A DNA stretch of 64,000 bases from the NCBI RefSeq assembly GCF_011043625.1, contig NZ_JAAKGT010000002.1, positions 62,001-126,000 on the forward strand. Direction: 5' to 3'. Shown piece after piece: positions 56,909 through 64,000 of this stretch (positions are counted from its first letter, which is position 1; each line of letters starts with the position of its first letter). The notes under the pieces were generated by a model. It ran no database searches, had not been told where the DNA came from, and saw only the letters and a program-made list of their open reading frames with translations. Source of the DNA: Caulobacter sp. 602-2. Its GTDB lineage: Bacteria; Pseudomonadota; Alphaproteobacteria; Caulobacterales; Caulobacteraceae. The position numbers were made by a program, and so were the translations under genes.

Positions 56909-59428
56909 GTGAACAATAATCTCAAAAAAATCCTGACTGCGAGCATTTCGACTCTGTCGATTGCTCTGGGTACTTCGACCATCGCGCACGCGGCCGAGCC
57001 CGCGCCTGATCCTTCCGTCGAACTCGACACCGTCATCGTCACCGGCACGCGCCAGACCGGCCTGCGGGTCGCCGACAGCCCGGCCCCCGTCCAGGTGGTC
57101 GACACCGCCACCCTCGAGCGCACCGGCCAGGTCGACCTGCGCCTGGGCCTGGCCAACCTGGTGCCGTCGTTCAACGCCCAGGCCTTCGGCGGCGACACCG
57201 CCAACCTGACCCTGTCGGCGCGCCTGCGCGGCCTGTCGCCGAACCAGGCCCTGGTGCTGATCAACGGCAAGCGCCGCCACACCACCGGCAACTTCGCCGT
57301 GCTGTCGGGTCCCTACCAGGGCGCGGCGGCCGCCGACCTCGGCTTCATCCCCATGGCCTCGATCGGTCGGATCGAGGTGCTGACCGACGGCGCCGCAGCC
57401 CAGTACGGCACCGACGCCATCGCCGGCGTCGTCAACATCATCCTGAAGAAGTCGGAGTCGGGCGGCGCGATCTCGGCCACCGGCGGCGAGTACTTCGACG
57501 GCGGCGGCAAGACCGCCTCGTTCTCGGCCAACCTGGGCACGGCCCCCACCGAGAACAGCTATCTGAACTTCACGGTCGAGAGCAAATACCACGGCTTCTC
57601 CAACCGCGGCCTGCCCGACCAGCGGGTCTACAACCCCGCCAGCCCCAGCTACTCGGCCGCCAACAACGCCGTCGAGAGCCAGATCAAGGGCTACCCGAAC
57701 CTGAACCTGATCTCGGGCGACGCCGAGTACCGGATGCACGTCCTGGCCTTCAACGGCGGCGTCGAGCTGCCCGGCGACTTCGAGGTCTATTCGTTCGGCA
57801 CCTACGGCCACAAGGACGCCTCGGCCTACGAGAACTACCGCCGCTACAACCGCGTGCAGGGCAAGATGGGCGCGGCCGACCGTCCGTTCCCCAACGGCTT
57901 CAGCCCGCGCGAACGGATCATCGAGGACGACTACGCCATGACGCTGGGCCTGTCCGGCGTCGTCGCGGGCTGGAACTTCGACCTCAGCGCCACCTACGGC
58001 AAGGACGACATCGAGGTCCGCGTCGAGGACTCGGCCAACGCCAGCCTCTACACCGACACCTCGACTCTCACGACCAAGGGCTTCACCCCCACCTCGTTCC
58101 ACGCCGGCAGCTGGCAGACCACCCAGTGGACCAACAACCTGGACCTGTCCCGCGGCTTCGACGTGGGCCTGGCCACGCCGCTGGACGTGGCGGTGGGCAT
58201 CGAGCAGCGTCGTGACACCTACGCGATCGGCGCCGGCGACGCGGCCTCGACCTACAAGGAAGGCTCGCAGTCCTATCCGGGCTTCTCCAAGACCGACGCC
58301 GGCGGCCACAGCCGCACCAGCTGGGCGCTCTACACCGATCTGGCCGTCTCGCCGATCACGCCGTGGAAGGTCGACGTGGCCCTGCGCTACGAAGACTTCA
58401 GCGACTTCGGCGACACCACGGTCGGCAAGCTGACCAGCCGCTACGACTTCAACGAGATGTTCGCCGTCCGCGGCACGGTCAGCACGGGCTTCCGCGCCCC
58501 GACCCTGGCGGAGTCGTTCTACTCGGCCACCAACGTCTCGCCGACCTCGGCCTTCGTGCAGCTGGCCCCCAACTCGGCCGCCGCCGCCTTGCTGGGCATC
58601 GAGAAGCTGAAGCCGGAGAAGTCGACCAACTTCAGCGTCGGCGTCGTGGCCCACCCGATCCCGAAACTGACGGCCACGATCGACGCCTACCGCATCAAGC
58701 TGGAAGACCGCATCTTCGGCTCCAGCTCGGTCTACGGCCTGCGCAACGGCGTGGTGGTGAACCCGAACGTCAACGCCGCCATCGCCGCCAACGGCAACAT
58801 CCTCGACAGCACCGTCACCAGCACCGGCATCAACATCTTCTCCAACGGCCTCGACACCCGCACCACGGGCGTCGACGTGGTGGTGTCCTATCCGACCGAC
58901 CTGGGCGACTGGGGCCGCATCGACTGGACCCTGAGCGGCAACTACAACAAGACCAAGATCACCAAGGTGAAGTCCGCGCCGGCCGCTCTGGGCGTGACCA
59001 GCACGGCCTTCCCCAGCGGCCAGGTCCTGTTCGCCGGCAACGCCGCCTCGCTGCTCGAGACCGCCGCGCCGAAGTACAAGATCGGCCTCAACGGCCTCTA
59101 CAGCTTCGGCCCGCTCACCGTCAGCCTGACCGAGACCTTCTACGGCAAGGCCTCGGCCCTGGCCGACCCGGGCACCGGTCCGCTGCTCAACACCGTGGTC
59201 AGCGCCACCGCGCTCACCGACCTGGAGGTCTCCTACAAGTTCCCGGGTGGCGTGGTGGCCGCGGTCGGCGCCAACAACCTGTTCAACGAGTATCCGGACA
59301 AGTTCTCGGCCGCCTTCCAGTCGGCCTGCGTCGCCTCCGGCGGCGGCTGCGTCACCCAGTATCCCGCGTTCTCGCCGTTCGGGATCAACGGCGGCTACTA
59401 CTACGGGCGCCTGACCTACACCTTCTAG
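56909..59428 (+). CDS. TonB-dependent outer-membrane receptor
   Basis: An 839-residue receptor. The signal peptide ends near TIAHAAE, then comes a TonB-box-like LDTVIVTGTR, a plug (about 60-185, LRGLSPNQALVLINGKRRH and DAIAGVVNIILKK) and a barrel ending in RLTYTF. The GTG at 56909 has GGAGAGG upstream and begins the signal peptide; a TTG 24 bases upstream is also in frame. A terminator follows the stop. It is upstream of the amine oxidase-cytochrome-RidA genes and may import their substrate. Confidence 0.92.
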   Translation: MNNNLKKILTASISTLSIALGTSTIAHAAEPAPDPSVELDTVIVTGTRQTGLRVADSPAPVQVVDTATLERTGQVDLRLGLANLVPSFNAQAFGGDTANLTLSARLRGLSPNQALVLINGKRRHTTGNFAVLSGPYQGAAAADLGFIPMASIGRIEVLTDGAAAQYGTDAIAGVVNIILKKSESGGAISATGGEYFDGGGKTASFSANLGTAPTENSYLNFTVESKYHGFSNRGLPDQRVYNPASPSYSAANNAVESQIKGYPNLNLISGDAEYRMHVLAFNGGVELPGDFEVYSFGTYGHKDASAYENYRRYNRVQGKMGAADRPFPNGFSPRERIIEDDYAMTLGLSGVVAGWNFDLSATYGKDDIEVRVEDSANASLYTDTSTLTTKGFTPTSFHAGSWQTTQWTNNLDLSRGFDVGLATPLDVAVGIEQRRDTYAIGAGDAASTYKEGSQSYPGFSKTDAGGHSRTSWALYTDLAVSPITPWKVDVALRYEDFSDFGDTTVGKLTSRYDFNEMFAVRGTVSTGFRAPTLAESFYSATNVSPTSAFVQLAPNSAAAALLGIEKLKPEKSTNFSVGVVAHPIPKLTATIDAYRIKLEDRIFGSSSVYGLRNGVVVNPNVNAAIAANGNILDSTVTSTGINIFSNGLDTRTTGVDVVVSYPTDLGDWGRIDWTLSGNYNKTKITKVKSAPAALGVTSTAFPSGQVLFAGNAASLLETAAPKYKIGLNGLYSFGPLTVSLTETFYGKASALADPGTGPLLNTVVSATALTDLEVSYKFPGGVVAAVGANNLFNEYPDKFSAAFQSACVASGGGCVTQYPAFSPFGINGGYYYGRLTYTF

Positions 59429-59456
59429 GCCGCCCTTCCATCGCACCGGAAAGAGG

Positions 59457-59487
59457 GGAGTCGGGCGTCCGCCCGGCTCCTTTTTCC
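59457..59487 (+). terminator. Rho-independent terminator after the TonB receptor
   Basis: A ten-base-pair stem (59457-59466 with 59471-59480, one G-T pair) around GTCC runs straight into TTTTT. It lies 28 bases after the receptor stop, separating it from the amine oxidase. Confidence 0.85.
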
Positions 59488-59692
59488 GAAGGCGATTCCA
59501 CGGGGCGCGCTCGCCGCGCCCCAACTTCGCCCAAGCCGCGATCACGGCGCCCAAGCGGGCGGCACAACGCCGTTCCGCGACCGGTCGCCCGCCCTCGCCG
59601 GCTTAAAGGGATTGCCCCGCCAGGACGGGGATTTCGAGATGGACCCGCCGCCGAAACATCCGGCAGGCGGGCATGAGAGCACGGGGTGGCGT

Positions 59693-61297
59693 ATGGACGG
59701 TCGAGCAAGTTCGGCATCTGGCGCGGTTCTGACGCGCCGACGGTTTTTCGAGAGTCTCGCGGCCTATGGCGGGGTGTCGCTGGCCATGGCCGGCATGGAC
59801 GCCCTGGGCTACGGCTTCGCCTCGGCCCAGGCCGCCCCGCCCCCGCTGGAGGGCGGCGGCAAGGGGATCAAGGTCGTGGTGCTGGGCGCGGGCCTGGCGG
59901 GCCTGACCGCCGCCTATGAACTGACCAAGCACGGCTACGAGGTGCAGGTGCTGGAGGCCCGCGACTTCGCCGGCGGCCGCTGCCAGACCGCCCGCAAGGG
60001 CTTCCGCCACGTCGACCTGCTGGGCAACGACCAGACCTGCCAGTTCGACGAGGGCCTCTACATCAACCACGGCCCCTGGCGGATCCCGTACCACCACCGC
60101 TCGACCCTGCACTACACCAAGCTTCTGGGCGTGCCGCTGGAGAGCTTCGTCAACGACAACGACGCCGCCTATGTCTATTTCGAGAAGGGCGAGGGCCCGC
60201 TGAAGGGCAAGCCGGTGCGCAAGGGCGAGATCGCCGCCGACGCCCGCGGCCACGCCGCCGAGCTGATGGCCAAGGTCGCCTCCAAGGGCGGGCTGGACAG
60301 CGCCATCACCGCGCAGGACCGCGACCTCTTCATCGCCTATATGGTCAACGAGGGCCGCCTGTCAGCCACGGACCTGGCCTATACCGGCACCGACGGCCGC
60401 GGCTTCGACGTGCATCCCGGCGCCGGCGTCTCGCCCGGCCCCGGCAAGCCCTCGACCCCGCGCAGCATGGCCGACGTGCTGCATTCGGGCGCCTGGCGCA
60501 CCCTGACCTCGGTGGCCGGCTACGAGCAGCAGCGCACCATGCTCCAGCCGATCGGCGGCATGGACCAGCTGGCCAAGGCCTTCGAGCGCAAGGTCGCCGA
60601 CAAGATCAGCTATTCCTGCGTCGTCGAGACGATCGGCCAGGACGCCAAGGGCGTGAAGATCGGCTATCGCGACGCGGCCGGAAAGAAAGCAGAGGTCGTC
60701 GCCGACTACTGCATCTGCACCATCCCGCTCAGCGTGCTGCGCAGCGTCGAGCTGCAGGCCTCCAAGCCGTTCAAGGCGGCGATGGAGGGCGTGGCCTACG
60801 CGCCGGTCAACAAGATCGGCCTGCAGATGAAGCGCCGCTTCTGGGAAGAGGACCACTTCATCTACGGCGGCCACATCTACAACGACATGCCCGGCATCGG
60901 CACGATCAGCCTGCCCTCGACCGGCTGGCAGTCGCAGAAGGGCGTGCTGCTGGGCTACTACTCGTTCGGCGGCGAGGCCGCGCGCATCAGCGCCAAGAGC
61001 CCGGCCGAGCGCGCCGCCTTCGCCGTGGCCGGCGGCCAGAAGGTGTTCCCCGAGTACGCCGACAGCTACGAGAACGCCTTCTCGTTCTGCTGGCACCTGG
61101 CCGAGCACAATCTGGGCGGCTGGGCCGAATGGGGCGAGGAAGGCCGCAAGACCGCCTACCCCGTCCTGTGCGAGCCCGACGGCCGCCTGTACCTGGCCGG
61201 CGAGCACCTCAGCTATCTCGGCGGCTGGCAGGCCGGGGCCATCGAGTCGGCCTGGCAGCAGATCGCCAAGCTGCACGCCCGCGTCCGCGCCGCGTGA
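59693..61297 (+). CDS. Flavin monoamine oxidase, Tat-exported
   Basis: A 534-residue flavoenzyme. The N-terminus has a twin-arginine motif (LTRRRFFESLA) and signal sequence, so it should act in the periplasm with its FAD already bound. The Rossmann motif VVLGAGLAGLTAAYEL, then EARDFAGGRCQT, the FAD-binding C-terminal LYLAGEHLSYLGGWQAGAIES and IPLSVLRS segments place it in the monoamine oxidase/L-amino acid oxidase family. A relative, NicA2 of Pseudomonas putida, gives its electrons to a cytochrome c rather than O2; the cytochrome c gene directly downstream points to the same here. In-frame starts at 59639 and 59612 exist. Confidence 0.9.
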   Translation: MDGRASSASGAVLTRRRFFESLAAYGGVSLAMAGMDALGYGFASAQAAPPPLEGGGKGIKVVVLGAGLAGLTAAYELTKHGYEVQVLEARDFAGGRCQTARKGFRHVDLLGNDQTCQFDEGLYINHGPWRIPYHHRSTLHYTKLLGVPLESFVNDNDAAYVYFEKGEGPLKGKPVRKGEIAADARGHAAELMAKVASKGGLDSAITAQDRDLFIAYMVNEGRLSATDLAYTGTDGRGFDVHPGAGVSPGPGKPSTPRSMADVLHSGAWRTLTSVAGYEQQRTMLQPIGGMDQLAKAFERKVADKISYSCVVETIGQDAKGVKIGYRDAAGKKAEVVADYCICTIPLSVLRSVELQASKPFKAAMEGVAYAPVNKIGLQMKRRFWEEDHFIYGGHIYNDMPGIGTISLPSTGWQSQKGVLLGYYSFGGEAARISAKSPAERAAFAVAGGQKVFPEYADSYENAFSFCWHLAEHNLGGWAEWGEEGRKTAYPVLCEPDGRLYLAGEHLSYLGGWQAGAIESAWQQIAKLHARVRAA

Positions 61298-61326
61298 CGA
61301 CCCTCTTCCAGACCTTCGGAGACCTG

Positions 61327-61725
61327 ATGCTTCGCCACGCTTTCCCGGCGCTCGCCGCCCTCGGCCTGGTCGCCGGCGCCGCCTCGCCCGCCCTCGCCGC
61401 CCCGCCCGGACAGACCCTCTACGCCGACAACTGCTCGGCCTGTCACCAGGTCACCGGCAAGGGCGTCAAGGGCGCCTTCCCGGCCCTGGCCGGCTCGCCC
61501 CTGGTGCAGGGCGACGGCAAGGCCATGGCCAATGTCGTACTCAACGGCCGGGCCGGCATGCCCGCCTTCAAGGACGACCTGTCCGACGCCGAGCTGACCG
61601 GCCTGCTGAACTATGTCCGCACCGCCTGGGGCAACAAGGGCAGGCCCGTCAGCTTCGCCGACGTCTCCGGCGTCCGCGCCCAGTCCAAGGCCGGCGCCAA
61701 GGCCCGCGGCTTGCAGGCCCACTAG
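61327..61725 (+). CDS. Small soluble cytochrome c
   Basis: A 132-residue class I cytochrome c. After a signal peptide (LAALGLVAGAASPALA) comes the heme-attachment motif CSACH (C-x-x-C-H) and downstream MPAF, whose Met is the likely axial ligand. It ends in an Ala/Lys-rich tail. The ATG at 61327 follows GGAGACCTG, 30 bases after the oxidase stop, so the two are one operon. It is a plausible electron acceptor for the periplasmic amine oxidase. Confidence 0.92.
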   Translation: MLRHAFPALAALGLVAGAASPALAAPPGQTLYADNCSACHQVTGKGVKGAFPALAGSPLVQGDGKAMANVVLNGRAGMPAFKDDLSDAELTGLLNYVRTAWGNKGRPVSFADVSGVRAQSKAGAKARGLQAH

Positions 61726-61744
61726 AACCCGTAAAACCGCCCAA

Positions 61745-61836
61745 TCCCCGCGAAGGCGGGACCCAAGCCGACTTTCAGGATGAAGCAACCCCGAACCAGT
61801 TCCCCAATCCGCTTGGATCCCCGCCTTCGCGGGGAA
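61745..61836. repeat. Palindromic intergenic element, copy 3 (~92 bp)
   Basis: Left end TCCCCGCGAAGGCGGGA and right end TCCCCGCCTTCGCGGGGA are inverted copies with the CCAAGC/GCTTGG step inside, as in the copies at 33380-33474 and 42934-43028. It lies between the cytochrome c and RidA genes. Confidence 0.85.
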
Positions 61837-61904
61837 ACTCGGAAAAAGGGGCTTCCGTTTCGAGACGACCTTTCGCCCCATAAGAACAACCAAGGAGCCG
61901 CCCC

Positions 61905-62393
61905 ATGAAACGCCTCGCCCTCGCCCTCGTCGCGACCGCCGCCGTCGCCACGCCCGCCCTGGCCCAGGAGATCGTCCGCGGCGGCGACCCCAAGTCGGCC
62001 ATCGCCAGCGTCGTCACCGTGCCGGCCGGCTACGACACCATCTATGTCAGCGGCATGACCCCGCCGGTGGTCGACGCCAACGCCACGGGCGTGGCCAAGT
62101 TCGGCGACACCAAGACCCAGACCATCGGCGTCATCAAGCGCCTGGAAGACGCGCTCAAGAGCCAGGGCGCCAGCCTGTCGGACGTGGTGATGATGCGCGT
62201 GCTGCTGGTCGGCGACCCGGCCAAGGACGGCAAGATGGACTTCGCCGGCATGATGGAGGGCTACAAGACCTTCTTCGGCACCGCCGAGCAGCCCAACAAG
62301 CCCTCGCGCATCACCAGCCAGGTCACCGCCCTGGTCGCCGACGGCATGCTGGTCGAGATCGAGGTCCAGGCCGCCCGCAAGCCGAAGAAGTAG
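61905..62393 (+). CDS. Secreted RidA/YjgF-family protein
   Basis: A 162-residue protein. Unlike most RidA proteins it begins with a signal peptide (LALALVATAAVATPALAQ), so it should work in the periplasm. The RidA fold is shown by YDTIYVSGMTPPVVD, GDTKTQTIGVIKRLEDALKSQGASLSDVVMMRVLL and SRITSQVTALVADGMLVEIEVQAA, with the conserved Arg (SRITSQV region) and Glu (VEIEVQAA) seen. RidA deaminates reactive imines and enamines. AAGGAG precedes the ATG. The upstream amine oxidase makes imines, so it is a likely partner; the repeat element lies between it and the cytochrome gene. Confidence 0.88.
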   Translation: MKRLALALVATAAVATPALAQEIVRGGDPKSAIASVVTVPAGYDTIYVSGMTPPVVDANATGVAKFGDTKTQTIGVIKRLEDALKSQGASLSDVVMMRVLLVGDPAKDGKMDFAGMMEGYKTFFGTAEQPNKPSRITSQVTALVADGMLVEIEVQAARKPKK

Positions 62394-62492
62394 CCGCGGC
62401 CGGCCAAGAAAGGGCCGGGAAACGCAAGCGCTCCGGGCGGTTTGGCGGCATGATCGCCCGATCGTCCGGACGCTGCGAGGAAGGCCGACCCG

Positions 62493-62801
62493 ATGAGCTG
62501 CACCCACCTGTCGACCATCGTCGTCGTGACGCCCAGCGCCGACGGCTGCGAGGAATGCCTCAAGACCGGCGGCTGGTGGGTGCACCTGCGCCTGTGCCGC
62601 GCCTGCGGCCACGTCGGCTGCTGCGACCAGTCGCCCAGCCGCCACGCCAGCGCCCACTTCGCCGCTGCCCAGCACCCGATCATCGAAGGCTACGACCCGC
62701 CCGAGGGCTGGGGCTGGTGCTATGTCGACGAGGTGATGTTCGACCTCACCGCCTACAAGACGCCCCACCCGCGCCCGATCAAGCGCTGGGTCGAGGGGTA
62801 G
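62493..62801 (+). CDS. UBP-type zinc-finger protein
   Basis: A 102-residue protein dominated by a ubiquitin-protease-like zinc finger: GCEECLKTGG, LRLCRACGHVGCCD and SRHASAHFAAAQHPI provide the Cys and His ligands, followed by a WGWCYVDEV strand. Bacterial UBP finger proteins are poorly understood. A thioredoxin-reductase-like gene lies close by. The stop codon coincides with the end of the 214-base element. Confidence 0.88.
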   Translation: MSCTHLSTIVVVTPSADGCEECLKTGGWWVHLRLCRACGHVGCCDQSPSRHASAHFAAAQHPIIEGYDPPEGWGWCYVDEVMFDLTAYKTPHPRPIKRWVEG

Positions 62802-63011
62802 AGGCTGGCCTCAATTGGCGTGCAAAGAAACGTGTCATCCCGGCCGGAGGAGCGCGTCAGCGATCCGTAGAGCCGGGATCTCCCACGTCGGCAGGTTCGA
62901 AAACTGTGGGAGATCCCGGCGCTCCGCTGCGCTGCGGCCGGGATGACAACTGCTATAAGCTATTGAAACAGATAACCCATTGCCCTCGGCCAATTCAGTA
63001 CCGGCCCTAGG
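62799..63011. mobile_element. MITE-like element with terminal inverted repeats, copy 2
   Basis: About 213 bases, nearly identical to 43051-43265. The left end keeps CTCAATTGGC (62810-62819) and the right has GCCAATTCAG (one mismatch; 62989-62998) with CCCTAGG at the tip. The inner 15-base-pair inverted repeat is conserved. It begins exactly at the stop codon of the zinc-finger gene. Confidence 0.8.
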
Positions 63012-63085
63012 CCGTAGCGCCTTCGCGCTCATGAGTGCTACAGCCCCCGCCCGCAACTCACTCCGCAATTCGAGACAAGCTGGCG

Positions 63086-63415
63086 ATGATTCAACCTGGC
63101 GCGACCTTCAAGGACAACCTTCAGCAACTGCCGGCCATCGAGGGGATCAGCCGCATCGACCTCGTCGATCCCGCCGGCGCCGTCGTCGCCAGCATCGAGA
63201 ACCAGCCGGGCAAGCAGGGCTCGCTGGCCGTCTACAACTATCTGAAGCAGGCGTTCGGCGCTCTGGACGCCAAGGCCGCCGAGCACGGCCTGGCCGTCTT
63301 CGCCGAGCACACGGCGGACGCCCGCCAGCGCCCCGGCGCGCACCCGAACGTCGACCGTCTGCTGGCCATCGTCGACGGCGGCGCGCCGCTGACCATCGAG
63401 GTGGTCGCCGGCTGA
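63086..63415 (+). CDS. DUF2322-like small protein
   Basis: A 109-residue cytoplasmic protein. TFKDNLQQLPAIEGISRIDL, IENQPGKQGSLAVYNYLKQA and HPNVDRLLAIV look like the DUF2322 family, whose function is unknown to me. The ATG at 63086 is chosen because the family opens there; in-frame upstream codons to 63035 give an unlikely N-terminus. It lies just beyond the second 214-base element and faces the convergent reductase gene. Confidence 0.68.
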   Translation: MIQPGATFKDNLQQLPAIEGISRIDLVDPAGAVVASIENQPGKQGSLAVYNYLKQAFGALDAKAAEHGLAVFAEHTADARQRPGAHPNVDRLLAIVDGGAPLTIEVVAG

Positions 63416-63444
63416 TCCGAACCAGGGGCGCCGCCGCGGCGTCC

Positions 63445-64000
63445 CTACCCGGCCCGCAGGGCCTCCAGGTCGCGGTGGATCGCCGAGACCACCACCGAGC
63501 CCTCGCCCACCCCGGCCGCCACCCGCTTGATCGAGCCCGAGCGCACGTCGCCGACGGCGTAGACGCCCGGCCGTTCGGTCTCGTAGGCCGATCGGGCGCC
63601 GGGCGCGCGGCCGCTCTCGCCGGTCAGGACGAAACCGCTCTCGTCCAGGTCGATGCAGCCGCGCAGCCAGTCGGTGTTGGGCGCCGCGCCGATCATCACG
63701 AACAGGGCCCCGGCGTCGACCACCGTCTCCTGGCCGGTGCGATGGTTGGTCCAGCCGATCCGGTTCAGGGTGCGCTCGCCCTCCAGGCGGGTGACCTCGC
63801 AGAACGGGTGCAGGGTGATGCGGGCCGAGCCCTCGATGCGCTGGACCAGATAGTCCGACATCGTCGCCGCCAGCCCCTCGCCGCGCACCAGCATGTGCAC
63901 GTGGCCGACGGTGCGCGACAGGAACATCGCCGCCTGGCCGGCCGAGTTGCCCCCGCCGACCACCACCACCGCCTGACCCCGGCAGAGGTCCGACTCCATG
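63445..64000 (-). CDS. Thioredoxin-reductase-like FAD/NAD(P)H oxidoreductase, C-terminal part
   Basis: Only the last ~185 residues are inside the window; the gene continues past base 64000. Visible are the NAD(P)H-binding VVVVGGGNSAGQAAMFLSR (GxGNSA), and the FAD-binding tail AYETERPGVYAVGDVRSGSIKRVAAGVGEGS with the conserved GD. These are the second Rossmann and C-terminal FAD segments of the thioredoxin reductase family. The N-terminal domain and any redox-active CxxC pair fall outside the window, so its exact role is open. Confidence 0.88.
   Translation of the reverse strand, partial: MESDLCRGQAVVVVGGGNSAGQAAMFLSRTVGHVHMLVRGEGLAATMSDYLVQRIEGSARITLHPFCEVTRLEGERTLNRIGWTNHRTGQETVVDAGALFVMIGAAPNTDWLRGCIDLDESGFVLTGESGRAPGARSAYETERPGVYAVGDVRSGSIKRVAAGVGEGSVVVSAIHRDLEALRAG

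Overview
The window looks like chromosomal DNA of a Caulobacter-type alphaproteobacterium (Caulobacterales). It is uniformly GC-rich with strong third-position GC. It carries many TonB-dependent receptors, an alphaproteobacterial SOS box (GTTC-N7-GTTC) beside recA, and housekeeping genes (icd, alaS, recA). This assignment is inferred from gene content; no rRNA, tRNA, CRISPR array or complete transposon was found.

Layout. 1-4.2 kb: the start of a sensor kinase, icd with its terminator, a TonB-like proline-rich protein, then arsR-aquaglyceroporin-arsC with arsH divergent from a shared palindrome. 5-13.9 kb: patatin lipoprotein, PilZ protein, amino acid permease, DUF2939 protein, two small membrane proteins, a beta-lactamase-fold hydrolase, VOC protein, phytase-like protein and AEC carrier. 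14-17.6 kb: a propeller/Y_Y_Y sensor kinase coupled to a LuxR-type regulator. 17.7-24.6 kb: an alpha/beta hydrolase and AraC regulator, then a tightly coupled leftward run: YcaC-like hydrolase, XapX, YtcJ-like amidohydrolase, DoxX, alginate-export-type porin and YoaK/DUF1275 protein. 24.8-26.3 kb: a soluble ComEC-like metallo-hydrolase. 26.3-31.8 kb: a siderophore uptake and reduction operon (DUF3649, PepSY, DUF3325, TonB receptor) behind a Fur-like box, with a divergent AraC gene.

32-43 kb: a serine hydrolase with an unusual start, alaS, recA, an EAL protein that may share the SOS promoter region with recA, and a hybrid histidine kinase. 43-50 kb: ECF sigma factor, FecR-type anti-sigma factor, STN-containing TonB receptor and PhoD phosphatase in one leftward series, suggesting signal-dependent phosphoester uptake. 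50-53 kb: a secreted propeller-like protein and an exported amidohydrolase fused to a CIA30-like domain. 53-59 kb: two divergent TonB receptors flanking a 600-base regulatory gap. 59.7-62.4 kb: a Tat-type flavin amine oxidase, a cytochrome c and a secreted RidA protein. I infer a periplasmic amine-oxidation module in which the oxidase passes electrons to the cytochrome and RidA hydrolyses imines. 62.5-64 kb: a UBP zinc finger, a DUF2322-like protein and part of a thioredoxin-reductase-like enzyme.

The gene ends are decorated with short repeats: three copies of a ~95-base palindromic element, two near-identical ~214-base elements with terminal inverted repeats, and several one-off palindromic blocks. 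The strongest candidates for follow-up are the amine oxidase/cytochrome/RidA module, the 214-base elements, the SOS box beside an EAL gene and the YcaC-XapX-amidohydrolase-DoxX operon.
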